Positions 25,129-34,261 of a stretch of DNA of 64,000 nt are shown here, piece by piece. The position numbers and the translations under genes are program-made. This DNA comes from an uncultured Kiritimatiellota bacterium. Lineage in GTDB: Bacteria; Verrucomicrobiota; Kiritimatiellia; RFP12; UBA1067. How positions within the stretch are numbered: position 1 is the first letter of the stretch; every line of letters starts with the position of its first letter. Below the pieces are notes generated by a model. That model searched no databases. It saw only the letters and a program-made list of their open reading frames with translations, and was not told where the DNA came from. The stretch is from NCBI GenBank assembly GCA_934621385.1, contig CAKTUI010000004.1:20894-84893 (forward strand). The letters are read 5' to 3'.

Positions 25129-26525
25129 GCCTTCAGTTCCCAGCCCTTCTCGTAGCGCGGCATCCAGAACTTCGCCGCCGGATCGTCCGCATCCTTCAGC
25201 CGTCCCGTCGCCGCATCAAGCGGAATGGCCGCGCCAATCTGAAGCGAGACATTGCCGAGTTCCGTAATCAGGTTCGACTTGAGCGCTGAGTCAATCGGCT
25301 GGGCCGTCTTCACATTCCCGGCAAGGGCGCATTCCGTGAAGTTCTTAACGTGGCAGATGTCGCACGAGCGAATCGGGTCGGAAAGACGGATGTCGCCCTC
25401 CTGGCTCCCGGTGTCCGCCGCATCCCAAGACTTGACGAGTTTCCGTCCCGTCCGATCGTAGATGGCGGATTCCCCAAGCGGACCGAAGAACGCAACGCCG
25501 TCATCGCAATAGACGAGGCACCCCGTCCACTTGCCCATGAATGTGAAGGCCGACGAATGCGAGCACCCTTCCCACGTCAGGTAGCGGTTCTCCGGGAACT
25601 GCACGGTCAGGGTCTGCGTATCGTCCCAATTCCAGTCCTCCCCTTCATAGAAGAGGTGTCCGCCGCCCGTGTAAATCCGCTCGGGCCAGTCCGCACCGAG
25701 CGCCCAGCGGGCGATGTCGACGAAGTGGAGACCGTTGTTCGGCAAGTCACCCGTGCCATAACCCCTGAAGAAACGCCAGTTGTAGTGCACGAGGTGCGAA
25801 CGATAGGCCGTGCGGGGCGCACAGCACTGCCAAAGATCCCATCCGTCCGCCCCGAGCCACGCCGGAACCGGCTCCTCCTTCACGCCGCGAATTGCGGGCC
25901 GATCGGACATACACCACGCCTTTGCCCAGTGCGGACGACCAATCTGTCCCGAGCGGATGTAGTTGATGGCCTGCTGCGTGGAATAGGAACTGCGACGCTG
26001 GGTGCCGAGCACGAAGACGGACTGCGTCTGCCGCTGGACTTCCGCCAGGATTTCAGCCTCGCCAGCCGAGATGCCAATCGGCTTCTCAAGGTAGAGGGCC
26101 TTGCCCGCCTTCATCGCCTCAACGCCAATGTAGCAGTGCGAATGGTCGGGCGTCGCGACAAGCACCGCGTCCACGTCATCGCGGCGCACGGCCTCGCGGA
26201 AGTCCTTCACCTTCGCCGGGGCGATGCCCGTCATCTCCTTCAGGACTCTCGCGGCGAGATCCATTGCCGTCGAATCGACATCGCAGACGACCGTCACCAC
26301 GCAGTTCGGCAGTTCGGCAAACCGGCTCATCACCTGAAAGCCACGCCCGCGCGCACCTTTCGGGTCAACGACAAAGCCATGCCCGTGGTCCGCCGTCCGG
26401 GCGCAACCGACAACACAAAGACGCAACTTGTTCGCAGGTGTCGCCGCACCCAAAAGCGTCCATGCGGAGGCAATCGTGAACGCACAGCCGCCGGCCTTGA
26501 TGAAATCCCTTCTATTCCAGTTCAT
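25125..26525 (-). CDS. Tat-exported Gfo/Idh/MocA family oxidoreductase
   Basis: 466 residues with a Tat signal (NRRDFIKAGGCAF). A Rossmann start KLRLCVVGCARTADHGHG is followed by DAVLVATPDHSHCYIGVEAMKAG and LYLEKPIGIS, the conserved EKP motif. NNGLHFVDIARWALG in the C-terminal domain supplies the usual catalytic-site histidine. This is the standard layout of exported Verrucomicrobia/Planctomycetes Gfo/Idh proteins linked to glycan use. It overlaps the GH-A gene upstream and the enolase gene downstream by four bases each. Reaction unknown; oxidation or epimerisation of a sugar released by the neighbouring hydrolase is a reasonable inference. Confidence 0.85.
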   Translation of the reverse strand: MNWNRRDFIKAGGCAFTIASAWTLLGAATPANKLRLCVVGCARTADHGHGFVVDPKGARGRGFQVMSRFAELPNCVVTVVCDVDSTAMDLAARVLKEMTGIAPAKVKDFREAVRRDDVDAVLVATPDHSHCYIGVEAMKAGKALYLEKPIGISAGEAEILAEVQRQTQSVFVLGTQRRSSYSTQQAINYIRSGQIGRPHWAKAWCMSDRPAIRGVKEEPVPAWLGADGWDLWQCCAPRTAYRSHLVHYNWRFFRGYGTGDLPNNGLHFVDIARWALGADWPERIYTGGGHLFYEGEDWNWDDTQTLTVQFPENRYLTWEGCSHSSAFTFMGKWTGCLVYCDDGVAFFGPLGESAIYDRTGRKLVKSWDAADTGSQEGDIRLSDPIRSCDICHVKNFTECALAGNVKTAQPIDSALKSNLITELGNVSLQIGAAIPLDAATGRLKDADDPAAKFWMPRYEKGWELKA

Positions 26526-29167
26526 TTGTCCTTCTTCTCCTGTTGTTTGCGGTTCCGAATCAGTTCGTAAAGGTAGGTGGCATTCGCGGCATCCCGCGCC
26601 GTGTCACACGTGAATGCGAGGGAACCCCTGCGGATTGAAGTCGGAACGAGGCCCCGACGCGTTCCATCCGAATCAAGCGCGTAGACCGACACTTCCTCCG
26701 GGCGATTGAGCTTCAGCCAGACCCGCGCTCGCGCACGCGGCATCAGATAGGGCGGCCGTCCGCTCTGAAGAAGGTAGCGTCCGTCCCGGTCGGCGAAGCG
26801 GTCGCCCGTGTTATAGAGCCGCGTCAAATGGGTCAGAAGAATGCGACTGGAGTCCCCAAGCGGACTTTCGTCAAGAGAACTCACCCAGATTGTCGTCTTT
26901 TCCCGTCCACAGTTGGCGGCCAGCGGTCCGGCACGAAAAACACCCGACTCAACGCTCCCGCCACACGTGCGGGGCGTTGACACCGTGAACGAATTGTTCG
27001 TGCGGCCAATCGTCACCGCACCATCCGCCAGCTTGAGGTTCGCCGACCCCAGCAACCCTTCCACGCGGTCCGCCGTCAACTTGACATCCGCCGGATAGGC
27101 AAAGTCATGAATACTTCCCTGAACGCCCACGTCCAGTGCCGAACCGAACTGAACGTACCAGCCCGCCCACGGCCAGGCGAACTCATTCTGCCAGACGCAA
27201 TCGTGAGACTTGCTATTGTCAATGCGGCTTCTTGGAATGACCAATGAGGCCCGCCGCGCCAAAGGTTTCAGATCGCCGCGAAGGAACAGGCACATGAGCG
27301 CACGATCCGCCGCGACAGCGAGCGCGTCGCTCGCCCCCTCCAACTTGGCGAGAGCATGACTTCCCGATTCTAGGGCGCGGCGCTTGTCATGCGCCCACAG
27401 GTAACGCCAGATGCCATCCCAGTCCTGCGCGGCGGCGAGCGCACCGACCGTCAGGCCCGAACTGGCCCGATAGGCCGATGGAGCGCACCAGTTGAATTCG
27501 GAAATGACAAACGGCTTGCCCCAGAGACGCGTCGTCAGGGCCTGAACCGGAATCTCGGCAAACTCCGAAAAGACACGCCGATTCGGCGTGAACAGTGGAA
27601 CGCGATCCCCATCCGTCCATTTGGCATCGTCCGGCCAGGATGGGTGGTCGTAGTAGAAATGGTCGTCCACATAGTCGCTCAGGTCAGATCGCACGGACTG
27701 CAGGCAGAACGGCATCGTCCCGCCATTGCAGGTCGACAGGGGCACGTCACTGCCGACCTCCCGCCGAATGAAAGTGCGCATTTCCTGCATGAACGCATGC
27801 TCCTGCCGACACATATCGTGGGTCGTGCCATCGCCGCAGGACCAGGCGCAGGGGCTCTCGTTCACGACATTGACAAGTGCGATGGTCGGCTCGTCCGCAT
27901 AGCGTCGCCCCAAGAGTGGGTTGACATGATTGAAGAAGCCGCCGACGAACCGCTTCAGGTTGTCCCGTGCCGCCGGATTGACGAGATACTGATATTTCAG
28001 TTCGTTGCGATTGCCGCGCCCATTGTGCACCATGCCGGGCCGGTCGATGCCAATCGCCCGGAAACTCGTGTTGCGGCCAACGTGCAAGTCGAGCGTCACG
28101 TAAATGCCGCGCCTCGAACAGGCGGCCAGCAGATTGTCGAGTCCCTCAAACTGGGCGGCGACTGGTGTCGCCCCGTCGGGCGAGCCCTTCGTCAGCCCCA
28201 TGTATTCATTCTCGAAGTTGTGGAGCCGAATCGCATTGTAGCCCAGACGAACCAGGCGGTCCGTCAGCAGGTCCGCCTCCTCGGGCGTATAGTAGCAGGC
28301 ATAGGAGTGCAGGTTCACACCATAGAACTTCTGCCGAATGCCCGGCAGGCGCTCGAACTCAAAATGCCCCCCCGTCGCCCGAAGTCGTCCGTAAGTTCCA
28401 CACGCCGTGCGCGGCACAATGCGCGAGAAGTCAAGGGCGGACCCCTTCTGAACATCCGCCCGATAGGTCAGTGGAACGAACGCCGCTCCGGGCTGCGCAA
28501 TCCACGGCGTGTTCGGGTTCTCAATCGGACGCGCCGTCCGCAACGTGAAGCCAATCAAGAGCGTCTGCCCAACCGCCAGTTCTTCCGCCCGCACGGCGGA
28601 CAGGCGAAGCGTGTAGGACTCCTGCCTCTCCTTCCGCATGACGGTGACAATGACCGGCGAATCAAAGGTCAGGTCGAGGAATTGGCTTCCATCAGAAGAT
28701 TCAAGCCGCAGGCTGGAAATCGTGCCACACTCAATGAAGGCGGTCTTCGGCAAGGGCTGGCTTTTCCCATCCGCGAGAAGCCGTCCGCCGACAAGGCACC
28801 GCCCATCGGCATAGGCCTGGACGGACACCGTCTCAACACGACCGCCTTTCGTCACAACGGCGCGATAGGCGACGCGAAGAGCCCCGTTGGTGACCAGCGT
28901 GGACATCTCACACGCGCACGAAACGCCATCCTCGACGATGGACACGAAGGCGACCTGGCCATCCGCCGGCGGCAATTCAACCCGCGCATGAGGAACGCCG
29001 CCAATCTTCCCGCACTTCAGCCACCCCGCGCCATGGATGAAGTAGCCGAAGGAGAAATCCGGATCGGCGATGGAACCGCCTGCGCCGTGGGGATTGATTG
29101 TAAAATTCCCCGCGCAGGCGGCGAACGCCGTCCACAGTCCCATCAGAGAAAGAAGGATGAATCTCAT
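26522..29167 (-). CDS. Secreted glycoside hydrolase, clan GH-A (GH5-like)
   Basis: About 881 residues from the ATG at 29167, where a signal peptide begins (RFILLSLMGLWTAFAACAG); an ATG at 29182 is equally possible. The N-terminal 270 residues look like a beta domain. A TIM barrel then starts at FYGVNLHSYACYYTPEEAD, with LGYNAIRLHNFEN, YVTLDLHVGRN, the acid/base motif ALVNVVNESP (Asn-Glu) and the nucleophile strand FVISEFNW. The C-terminal 250 residues form another beta-rich domain. Clan GH-A enzymes are retaining hydrolases; the position beside nag genes suggests a polysaccharide with amino sugars, but linkage is unknown. Confidence 0.8.
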   Translation of the reverse strand: MRFILLSLMGLWTAFAACAGNFTINPHGAGGSIADPDFSFGYFIHGAGWLKCGKIGGVPHARVELPPADGQVAFVSIVEDGVSCACEMSTLVTNGALRVAYRAVVTKGGRVETVSVQAYADGRCLVGGRLLADGKSQPLPKTAFIECGTISSLRLESSDGSQFLDLTFDSPVIVTVMRKERQESYTLRLSAVRAEELAVGQTLLIGFTLRTARPIENPNTPWIAQPGAAFVPLTYRADVQKGSALDFSRIVPRTACGTYGRLRATGGHFEFERLPGIRQKFYGVNLHSYACYYTPEEADLLTDRLVRLGYNAIRLHNFENEYMGLTKGSPDGATPVAAQFEGLDNLLAACSRRGIYVTLDLHVGRNTSFRAIGIDRPGMVHNGRGNRNELKYQYLVNPAARDNLKRFVGGFFNHVNPLLGRRYADEPTIALVNVVNESPCAWSCGDGTTHDMCRQEHAFMQEMRTFIRREVGSDVPLSTCNGGTMPFCLQSVRSDLSDYVDDHFYYDHPSWPDDAKWTDGDRVPLFTPNRRVFSEFAEIPVQALTTRLWGKPFVISEFNWCAPSAYRASSGLTVGALAAAQDWDGIWRYLWAHDKRRALESGSHALAKLEGASDALAVAADRALMCLFLRGDLKPLARRASLVIPRSRIDNSKSHDCVWQNEFAWPWAGWYVQFGSALDVGVQGSIHDFAYPADVKLTADRVEGLLGSANLKLADGAVTIGRTNNSFTVSTPRTCGGSVESGVFRAGPLAANCGREKTTIWVSSLDESPLGDSSRILLTHLTRLYNTGDRFADRDGRYLLQSGRPPYLMPRARARVWLKLNRPEEVSVYALDSDGTRRGLVPTSIRRGSLAFTCDTARDAANATYLYELIRNRKQQEKKDK

Positions 29168-29194
29168 GCCCGTCGAGACCATCACCAATCCGTC

Positions 29195-31615
29195 TTAGCG
29201 CACGCGAATCAACAAGGCATGCGGCGAATAGGTGAGCTTCACCTGCGTCTTCGTCGTCACCACCTTCCAGTCGCCCAGTTCGACGGATGCCTTGTCAATC
29301 ACAGGTGCACCGACAATGGCACCCGCCTCGGCAATCAGATACTCCTTCGCCGCGTGATGGTCAGGCTTCTGATCCACCGGCATCTTGAGGGTGACGCCCT
29401 CACCGAACGAAAGCGTCCCATCGACATGGAGGGCCTTCCCGTTCGCAAGGTCCGCCGCCAAAATCGTCCACGAATCCGTCAGCGTCAAGTCGCCGTGGAG
29501 AACCGTGGGGAAGCCGACCAACTTGCCCTGGACGAAGCCGTTGCCATTCAGGTCGAATGTCGTCCCCGCCGCGAAGGAAAGTTCGTCAAAGACCGGCAGC
29601 ATTTCCGCCGCGGCCGACTCATCCTGATTGTCAATCGTCAGCAGCCGCCCCGAACCGCCGTCGTCCAGTTTCAGGAAGTGCTCCACATTCACTTCATCCG
29701 CAACGGGATTCGGATCGTAGGAAAGGCTCAGCCCGTCGAAGCGGTCCGTCCCTGGATTCTGCCGACTATTCCACGAGGCACCGCACGAGTAAATCATAAT
29801 TGAGTTCGGTCCTGGTTGCAGGACGATCGTGAAGATGTTCGTGCGGCCCGCCCCTTCCGAAGGATTGCCAAACGGCGACCAGACTCCGTTGATAACCATT
29901 GATCCGCGATAGGACTGGTGGAAGGCGAACTGCCATGTGACAGGCTCGGCGGAACGATTCCAGACATAACCCTGATAGAGGTAGGCTGTTGCTCGCCGAA
30001 TGTCATTGGCAACAACCATGTCGAAGCCCTCGAAAACCTTCGTGGCGCCCAAGCGCGAATAGACCGCATTCTCCTGATTCGTTGACAGGAGCGGCGGCAG
30101 GAACGACTGCGTCGTCGCATCCCAACGGCGGTTGAAGTCCGAGGGGCTTCCCCAAATGTTCTGACCCGCCACGTCCCCCTTCGACATATCGACAAACTTC
30201 CACTCCCAAAGTCCCGCGTGGCCGTAGACCTTCGACCCGAGTTTCAGCGCACCACCCTGAACGGATGTCGTGCCCGTCACGTGAACGGCGTTCGAAAGCA
30301 TCAGCGTGCCGGAACCCGTCTTCACAAGCCCTGCCATGGTCGGACGCGTCAGATCGGCCACCAGCACCCCGCCGCCAGTGATGGAGGAGTCCACGTCACC
30401 GGCGAAAGTCAACGCTGATAGCGCGGAGGCGTTGTCGCCCGCCAGAACCAGCCGTGCACCATCCGTGAATGTCACGGCGTGCGCATTCGGGAAAAGCGGC
30501 GAATTGTCGCAGAGGGCAACGCCGCTGTTCTCCGGCGCAACCTTTCCGTTCGTCGTCCCCGTGATGGTCACGTCACCCGCAAAAGTGCCGCCCGCACCCG
30601 CCAGAAGGTTCACCCACCCAGGCCCCACCTGCAACGTTCCCGTACCGTTGAACGGACCCGCGAACGTGAGCGCGGTCGCCTTATCGGAGGTGTCGGCCAG
30701 CGAATTGGCACCCGACAACTCAATCGGTCCATTCCACCGATAGGTCGTCAGATCCGACTTGTCGGACGCGTTGACCGTGTAATAGCGCGTATTGGACAAC
30801 TTGAGCGTGGCAGATGCGACCGAAAGCGGACGCGTAATCTCGAAACTGGCGTTCGAGAGTTCAAGCGCACACGGTGCCTCGGATTCGGCGAAACCAAACG
30901 GGCCGTTCGCATTGAGGAAGCGCAGCGCATTTGGATTCGGATACGCGGCATTGCCGACAACGGCAAATGTGCCGCCATTCTTAACGGTTCCTTCCGCCTC
31001 AAACATCGTCCATTTTGCATCGTCCCGAAGGAATGTCAGCTTGTGACCGCCCAAGTCGAAGTCCCCGGAGACCTTCAGCCGCTGGTTCTCGACCCGCACC
31101 GTTGCATCCGCGAGAAAACGGAACGTCGACCAGTCGGCGAGGCCGACCGTGCCGCCATCCTTCAGACGCATGAACTTGCAACTCGGCTCGACGGCGGCGG
31201 GTGCCCCCGCAAAGACGAAGGTCTTGCCCGAGACAAGTCCATTCCCCCAATCCCCATAGGACGAGTCGTCGGCAATCGAGGCTCCGTCGTTGACATAGAC
31301 CGTGCCGACATTGTTCGCACCGAAATCGCCGCGCTGGGCGACGATGAAGCGTCCCTCATCGATGGTGATGTCGCCCGTGTAGGACGGGATGGGGCTCGCC
31401 GTCAAATCACCCGGACCCGTCTTGAGGATGTTGGTGATGCCGTCCGTCACCTGGGCGGCATCCAGCGTCGCCCCGGCGACGTCAACGGCAATCTTCAGCA
31501 CGCCCGGCTCGGACGAACTGTCGTAAACCGCGCCACCCAGGGCGACCCCTGCGCTCAGGCACACAAGGGCCGCAATCCGAGAAGCACCACAGCGAACATC
31601 TGGCTTGCACAACAT
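29195..31615 (-). CDS. Secreted beta-strand-repeat (autotransporter passenger-like) protein
   Basis: 806 residues with a signal peptide (about residues 12-28). Repeated short beta strands such as LVKTGSGTLMLSNAVHVTG-type and FAGDVTITGTTNG-type segments match autotransporter-associated beta-strand repeats, which fold as a right-handed beta-helix. There is no outer-membrane barrel at the C-terminus; the protein ends ALLIRVR, similar to the ends of the two giant proteins at 54.6 and 60.7 kb. A segment around residues 470-620 (WEWKFVDMSKGDVAG, GSMVINGVWSP) looks like a carbohydrate-binding beta-sandwich. The AGGAGG site before the ATG is excellent. First gene of the operon; likely a surface glycan-binding protein. 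Confidence 0.75.
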   Translation of the reverse strand: MLCKPDVRCGASRIAALVCLSAGVALGGAVYDSSSEPGVLKIAVDVAGATLDAAQVTDGITNILKTGPGDLTASPIPSYTGDITIDEGRFIVAQRGDFGANNVGTVYVNDGASIADDSSYGDWGNGLVSGKTFVFAGAPAAVEPSCKFMRLKDGGTVGLADWSTFRFLADATVRVENQRLKVSGDFDLGGHKLTFLRDDAKWTMFEAEGTVKNGGTFAVVGNAAYPNPNALRFLNANGPFGFAESEAPCALELSNASFEITRPLSVASATLKLSNTRYYTVNASDKSDLTTYRWNGPIELSGANSLADTSDKATALTFAGPFNGTGTLQVGPGWVNLLAGAGGTFAGDVTITGTTNGKVAPENSGVALCDNSPLFPNAHAVTFTDGARLVLAGDNASALSALTFAGDVDSSITGGGVLVADLTRPTMAGLVKTGSGTLMLSNAVHVTGTTSVQGGALKLGSKVYGHAGLWEWKFVDMSKGDVAGQNIWGSPSDFNRRWDATTQSFLPPLLSTNQENAVYSRLGATKVFEGFDMVVANDIRRATAYLYQGYVWNRSAEPVTWQFAFHQSYRGSMVINGVWSPFGNPSEGAGRTNIFTIVLQPGPNSIMIYSCGASWNSRQNPGTDRFDGLSLSYDPNPVADEVNVEHFLKLDDGGSGRLLTIDNQDESAAAEMLPVFDELSFAAGTTFDLNGNGFVQGKLVGFPTVLHGDLTLTDSWTILAADLANGKALHVDGTLSFGEGVTLKMPVDQKPDHHAAKEYLIAEAGAIVGAPVIDKASVELGDWKVVTTKTQVKLTYSPHALLIRVR

Positions 31616-31645
31616 TCAAACCTCCTATTGATACTTTACTCCTCT

Positions 31646-31654
31646 ATTATACCA
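31646..31654 (-). promoter_or_regulatory. Extended -10 promoter of the amino-sugar operon
   Basis: TGGTATAAT on the minus strand, 31 bases upstream of the ATG at 31615. No good -35 is seen, as expected for an activator-dependent extended -10 promoter. The paired TTGCAAAAT sites lie directly behind it. Confidence 0.7.
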
Positions 31655-31684
31655 TTCTACCCATAGGACGGGGAAAGTAAGTTT

Positions 31685-31715
31685 TTGCAAAATTCATCGT
31701 CCGTCATTGCAAAAT
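31685..31715. promoter_or_regulatory. Candidate operator: two direct TTGCAAAAT repeats
   Basis: Identical 9-mers at 31685-31693 and 31707-31715, offset by 22 bp, lie in the divergent intergenic region between the operon and its regulator. Direct repeats about two helical turns apart are the usual target layout of dimeric AraC/XylR regulators. Confidence 0.6.
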
Positions 31716-31726
31716 CGAAACGCCTG

Positions 31727-31735
31727 TGGTATCCT
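31727..31735 (+). promoter_or_regulatory. Extended -10 of the regulator gene
   Basis: TGGTATCCT ends seven bases before the ATG at 31743, so the transcript is probably leaderless. The second TTGCAAAAT site lies at its -35 position, suggesting autoregulation. Confidence 0.55.
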
Positions 31736-31742
31736 ACACGCC

Positions 31743-32849
31743 ATGTCGAGTTATGATGTCCTTTTGCTGACCAGCCCTTCGGCCGCGACCTGTCTTCGCG
31801 GCATCACGCGTTTCGCCCAGGAACACGGCTGGTTCATCACGATTGAGGACCGCGAACATCCGCCGCGGGACTGGCGGGGTGACGGCATTCTCGCGACAAT
31901 CGGGCAGGGGCGCACACCCCTGGTGGACTTCGTTCGGGAGAAGCGTCGCCGGGGCACGCCCATCGTCGACCTGACGAACGCCGTGCCGACGCTGAAGGTT
32001 CCACGCGTCTGCGGAGACAATCTCGAAATGGGGCGACTCGCGGCGGAACACTTTCACGAGCGGGGCTTTCGCCGCGCCGCCTGGTTTTCCTCAAAATGGG
32101 GCAACCTGCAACGCCTTCGACTGATGGGTCTCACGGAGAACGGCTTCCCCGCCGCCGAACGGCTCATCGGACTCAACCGCACCGAACTCGCCAACCGAAT
32201 CGCCGAACTGCCGAAACCCATTGCCATCTTCTCCTATTCGGACAACGATGCCTCCCGCGTCCTGAACGCCTGCCGCGACGCACGGATTGCCGTGCCCGAG
32301 GAGGTCGCCATCCTTGGCGTGGACAACAACGAGCTCATCTGCCTCAACCAGCCGACACCCCTTTCGTCCATCCGCCACGACCTGGAGCGCATTGGCTATG
32401 AAGGCGCGGCACTTCTTCAGGAACTGATGTCGGCGGAACGGCCGTGCCGACAGGTTCCTGACACGCTCCTCATTCCGCCGCGTGGCATCGCCGTCCGTCA
32501 ATCGACGCGCACCGAAGCGGCCGACGACCCCCTGCTCCGCCGCGCCTTTGCCATCATCCAGCGCGACATCGCCCGTGCAACCGGAATCGAGCAAATTGCC
32601 CATGAACTGGGCGTTCCACGCACCAAACTGAACCGCGCAACCCAAAGGGAACTCGGTCGGACGCTCACCGACGAGATTCTCCGCCAACGGCTGGCACGAG
32701 CGAAAGTCCTGCTCACGGGCACGGATCTCACGCTCCAGGCAATTGCCGCAGACTGTGGCTTCTGCCATGCCGCACACCTCGCCAATGCCTTCCACAAGGC
32801 CTTCGGGCTGACGCCCGGGCGTTTCCGCCGAACGAACGAGTGCCGCTGA
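31743..32849 (+). CDS. XylR-type transcriptional regulator (LacI-like sensor plus AraC helix-turn-helix)
   Basis: 368 residues from the ATG at 31743. Residues 1-255 resemble a periplasmic-binding/LacI-type sugar sensor (VLLLTSPSAATCLRGI, RVCGDNLEMGRLAAEHF, FSYSDNDASRVLNACRD, EEVAILGVDNNELICLNQPTPLSSI). The C-terminal 100 residues are an AraC-type double helix-turn-helix (IEQIAHELGVPRTKL, LTLQAIAADCGFCHAAHLANAFHKAFGLTPGRFRR). This is the E. coli XylR architecture, in which sugar binding activates divergent catabolic genes. It sits head to head with the amino-sugar operon and is the obvious candidate regulator; the effector is unknown. Confidence 0.9.
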   Translation: MSSYDVLLLTSPSAATCLRGITRFAQEHGWFITIEDREHPPRDWRGDGILATIGQGRTPLVDFVREKRRRGTPIVDLTNAVPTLKVPRVCGDNLEMGRLAAEHFHERGFRRAAWFSSKWGNLQRLRLMGLTENGFPAAERLIGLNRTELANRIAELPKPIAIFSYSDNDASRVLNACRDARIAVPEEVAILGVDNNELICLNQPTPLSSIRHDLERIGYEGAALLQELMSAERPCRQVPDTLLIPPRGIAVRQSTRTEAADDPLLRRAFAIIQRDIARATGIEQIAHELGVPRTKLNRATQRELGRTLTDEILRQRLARAKVLLTGTDLTLQAIAADCGFCHAAHLANAFHKAFGLTPGRFRRTNECR

Positions 32850-32867
32850 GCACCCGTTCCCGAGGGA

Positions 32868-33755
32868 CTACTTGCGCCCCCGATGACAGAGAATCGTGAC
32901 GGCAGCCGCAAGCACGCAGACCATGCCAACGCCAAGCCGAAGCGTCATCTGTTCCCCAAAGACAAAAATGCCGACGCAGACGGCCGTCAACGGCTCAAGT
33001 GCCCCCAGAATCGCCGTCGGGGTCGACCCGAGCCGCTTGTCGCTCACGACCATGAAAAGAAGGGAGAGAAGTGTTGGAACAACTGCGAGGAAGATGCCAA
33101 ATCCCCACTGGCGCGCACTCCCCGGGAGATGCAGTGCCGACGAGCCGCCCGCCGCGACCGACCAGCCCAACACCCCGCAGAAGCAGAAGACCAACACCCA
33201 GAACGTCATGGCACTCACCGGCATTCGGACGCGGGCGCGATTGACCACGACAATGTAAATGGCATAGGTCAGGGCCGAAATCAGCACCAGGACAACCCCC
33301 AGCAGGTCAATCCGCAGTTCCCCGCCGCCGAGCGAAAGGAAGGCGATGCCGCCCAGTGCCAGCGCGATTGAGGCAACCGTCTTGACCGTCAGCCGCTCCC
33401 CATAAAAGGCGGTCATGATGGCGGCCGTCATCACGGGATAGACGAAGAGGATTGTACAGACGACCCCAACGGGCATCCGCTGGAAGCTCGAATAGAAGGT
33501 CAGGGAGGACGCGGCAAACAGGAGTCCAAGCGATGCCGTCAGGAGGAACGTCCGCCGCGACAGCGCAAAGGCAACGCCCCGCGCACACATGAACAGGGCC
33601 AAAATGGGAATCGCGAAGCCAAATCGGTAAAGGAGCACCGTCTCCGTCGCAACGCCCTCATGGTAGAGGGGAAGCGCCCCGAGCGGATTCATGCCGTAAC
33701 TGACGGCCGCCAGGATGCCGCACACGGCACCCCACAGATAACCTTTTCTTCTCAT
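32868..33755 (-). CDS. EamA/DMT-family transporter
   Basis: 295 residues with ten predicted transmembrane helices in two five-helix halves (for example GAVCGILAAVSYGMNPLGA at the start, and VVLVLISALTYAIYIVV in the middle), typical of drug/metabolite exporters of the EamA family. The second repeat ends GALEPLTAVCVGIFVFGE, a strongly conserved DMT motif. The ATG at 33755 follows TATAAT (33766-33771) by ten bases, so leader sequence is minimal. Convergent with the regulator, with no cotranscribed neighbour. Substrate unknown. Confidence 0.9.
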   Translation of the reverse strand: MRRKGYLWGAVCGILAAVSYGMNPLGALPLYHEGVATETVLLYRFGFAIPILALFMCARGVAFALSRRTFLLTASLGLLFAASSLTFYSSFQRMPVGVVCTILFVYPVMTAAIMTAFYGERLTVKTVASIALALGGIAFLSLGGGELRIDLLGVVLVLISALTYAIYIVVVNRARVRMPVSAMTFWVLVFCFCGVLGWSVAAGGSSALHLPGSARQWGFGIFLAVVPTLLSLLFMVVSDKRLGSTPTAILGALEPLTAVCVGIFVFGEQMTLRLGVGMVCVLAAAVTILCHRGRK

Positions 33756-33765
33756 CAGGCCGCAT

Positions 33766-33771
33766 ATTATA
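33766..33771 (-). promoter_or_regulatory. -10 of the EamA gene
   Basis: A perfect TATAAT on the minus strand, ten bases before the ATG. Confidence 0.55.
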
Positions 33772-33788
33772 CTCTTTCTCGGGCAGAA

Positions 33789-33858
33789 CTGCCGCGCGCG
33801 CACCTTTAGAACGCCTCTCCCACGCGGAGGTTCGGGGCGCAGTCCCCGTCCTTCTTTC
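33789..33858. repeat. Short intergenic repeat, module 2
   Basis: ACTGCCGCGCGCGCACCT, AGAACGCC and CGCGGAGGTTCGGGG-CGCAGTCCCCG. Related copies occur at 4994-5104, 15771-15815 (partial) and 16318-16415. The 3' part forms a hairpin with 4-5 G:C pairs and a short loop. It begins right behind the EamA promoter. Confidence 0.6.
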
Positions 33859-33879
33859 GCCGATTTTCGCCGCGCTCCC

Positions 33880-33909
33880 TTGACAAGAAGCCGCGAACTA
33901 TGGTACGCT
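33880..33909 (+). promoter_or_regulatory. Promoter of a small transcription unit
   Basis: Consensus TTGACA, 18-base spacer, and TACGCT preceded by TGG. Confidence 0.6.
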
Positions 33910-33958
33910 ACAGGCAGTCCAATGGAGAAAGAAGTCGGACAGGAAAGAAGGTTGCTTT

Positions 33959-34219
33959 ATGGGCTTGATGGGCTTTATGACGGCAGTGATGGCGGCGATT
34001 GCGGTGATGGCAATGGCGAGGATGGCGCTCATCACCGTGTTCACGAGGGCGACGGCGGGAGCAACGCCGCGTCAAATGCCTGCCGCCACCGACGGCACTC
34101 CCCAGCAACCCACGCCCACCAATTCGCGGCACATTCAAACAAAAAGCCGCGTACACAGGAGAAGTAACAGGCAAGGGCGTTCGCTTCTCCCCTGCTCAAC
34201 CGCCCGTTCTCGGGCGTAG
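33959..34219 (+). CDS. Small Met-rich membrane protein, hypothetical
   Basis: An 86-codon ORF with a good ribosome site (AGGAAAGAAGG, seven bases before the ATG), inside a unit bounded by a promoter at 33880 and a terminator at 34262. The first 27 residues form one hydrophobic helix with nine methionines (GLMGFMTAVMAAIAVMAMAR). The rest is a polar, Thr/Pro/Arg-rich tail. No family recognised. Small single-helix proteins often modulate membrane complexes, and Met-rich helices can bind copper or signal-recognition particle, but nothing here proves either. The transcript could also act as RNA. Confidence 0.45.
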   Translation: MGLMGFMTAVMAAIAVMAMARMALITVFTRATAGATPRQMPAATDGTPQQPTPTNSRHIQTKSRVHRRSNRQGRSLLPCSTARSRA

Positions 34220-34261
34220 GCAAGACGCACCCTGCGCGGCAAAAAGTGCCGCGTCCTCGAA

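Noticed and set aside
27389..29803. Plus-strand open frame of 804 codons opposite the GH-A and beta-strand genes
   Set aside because: Spans the boundary of two real minus-strand genes and has the Arg/His/Ala-rich composition of a shadow frame.
33830..33860. Intrinsic terminator for a plus-strand gene
   Set aside because: The CGGGG/CCCCG hairpin has a pyrimidine tail, but no plus-strand gene ends there and it is part of a repeat present elsewhere.
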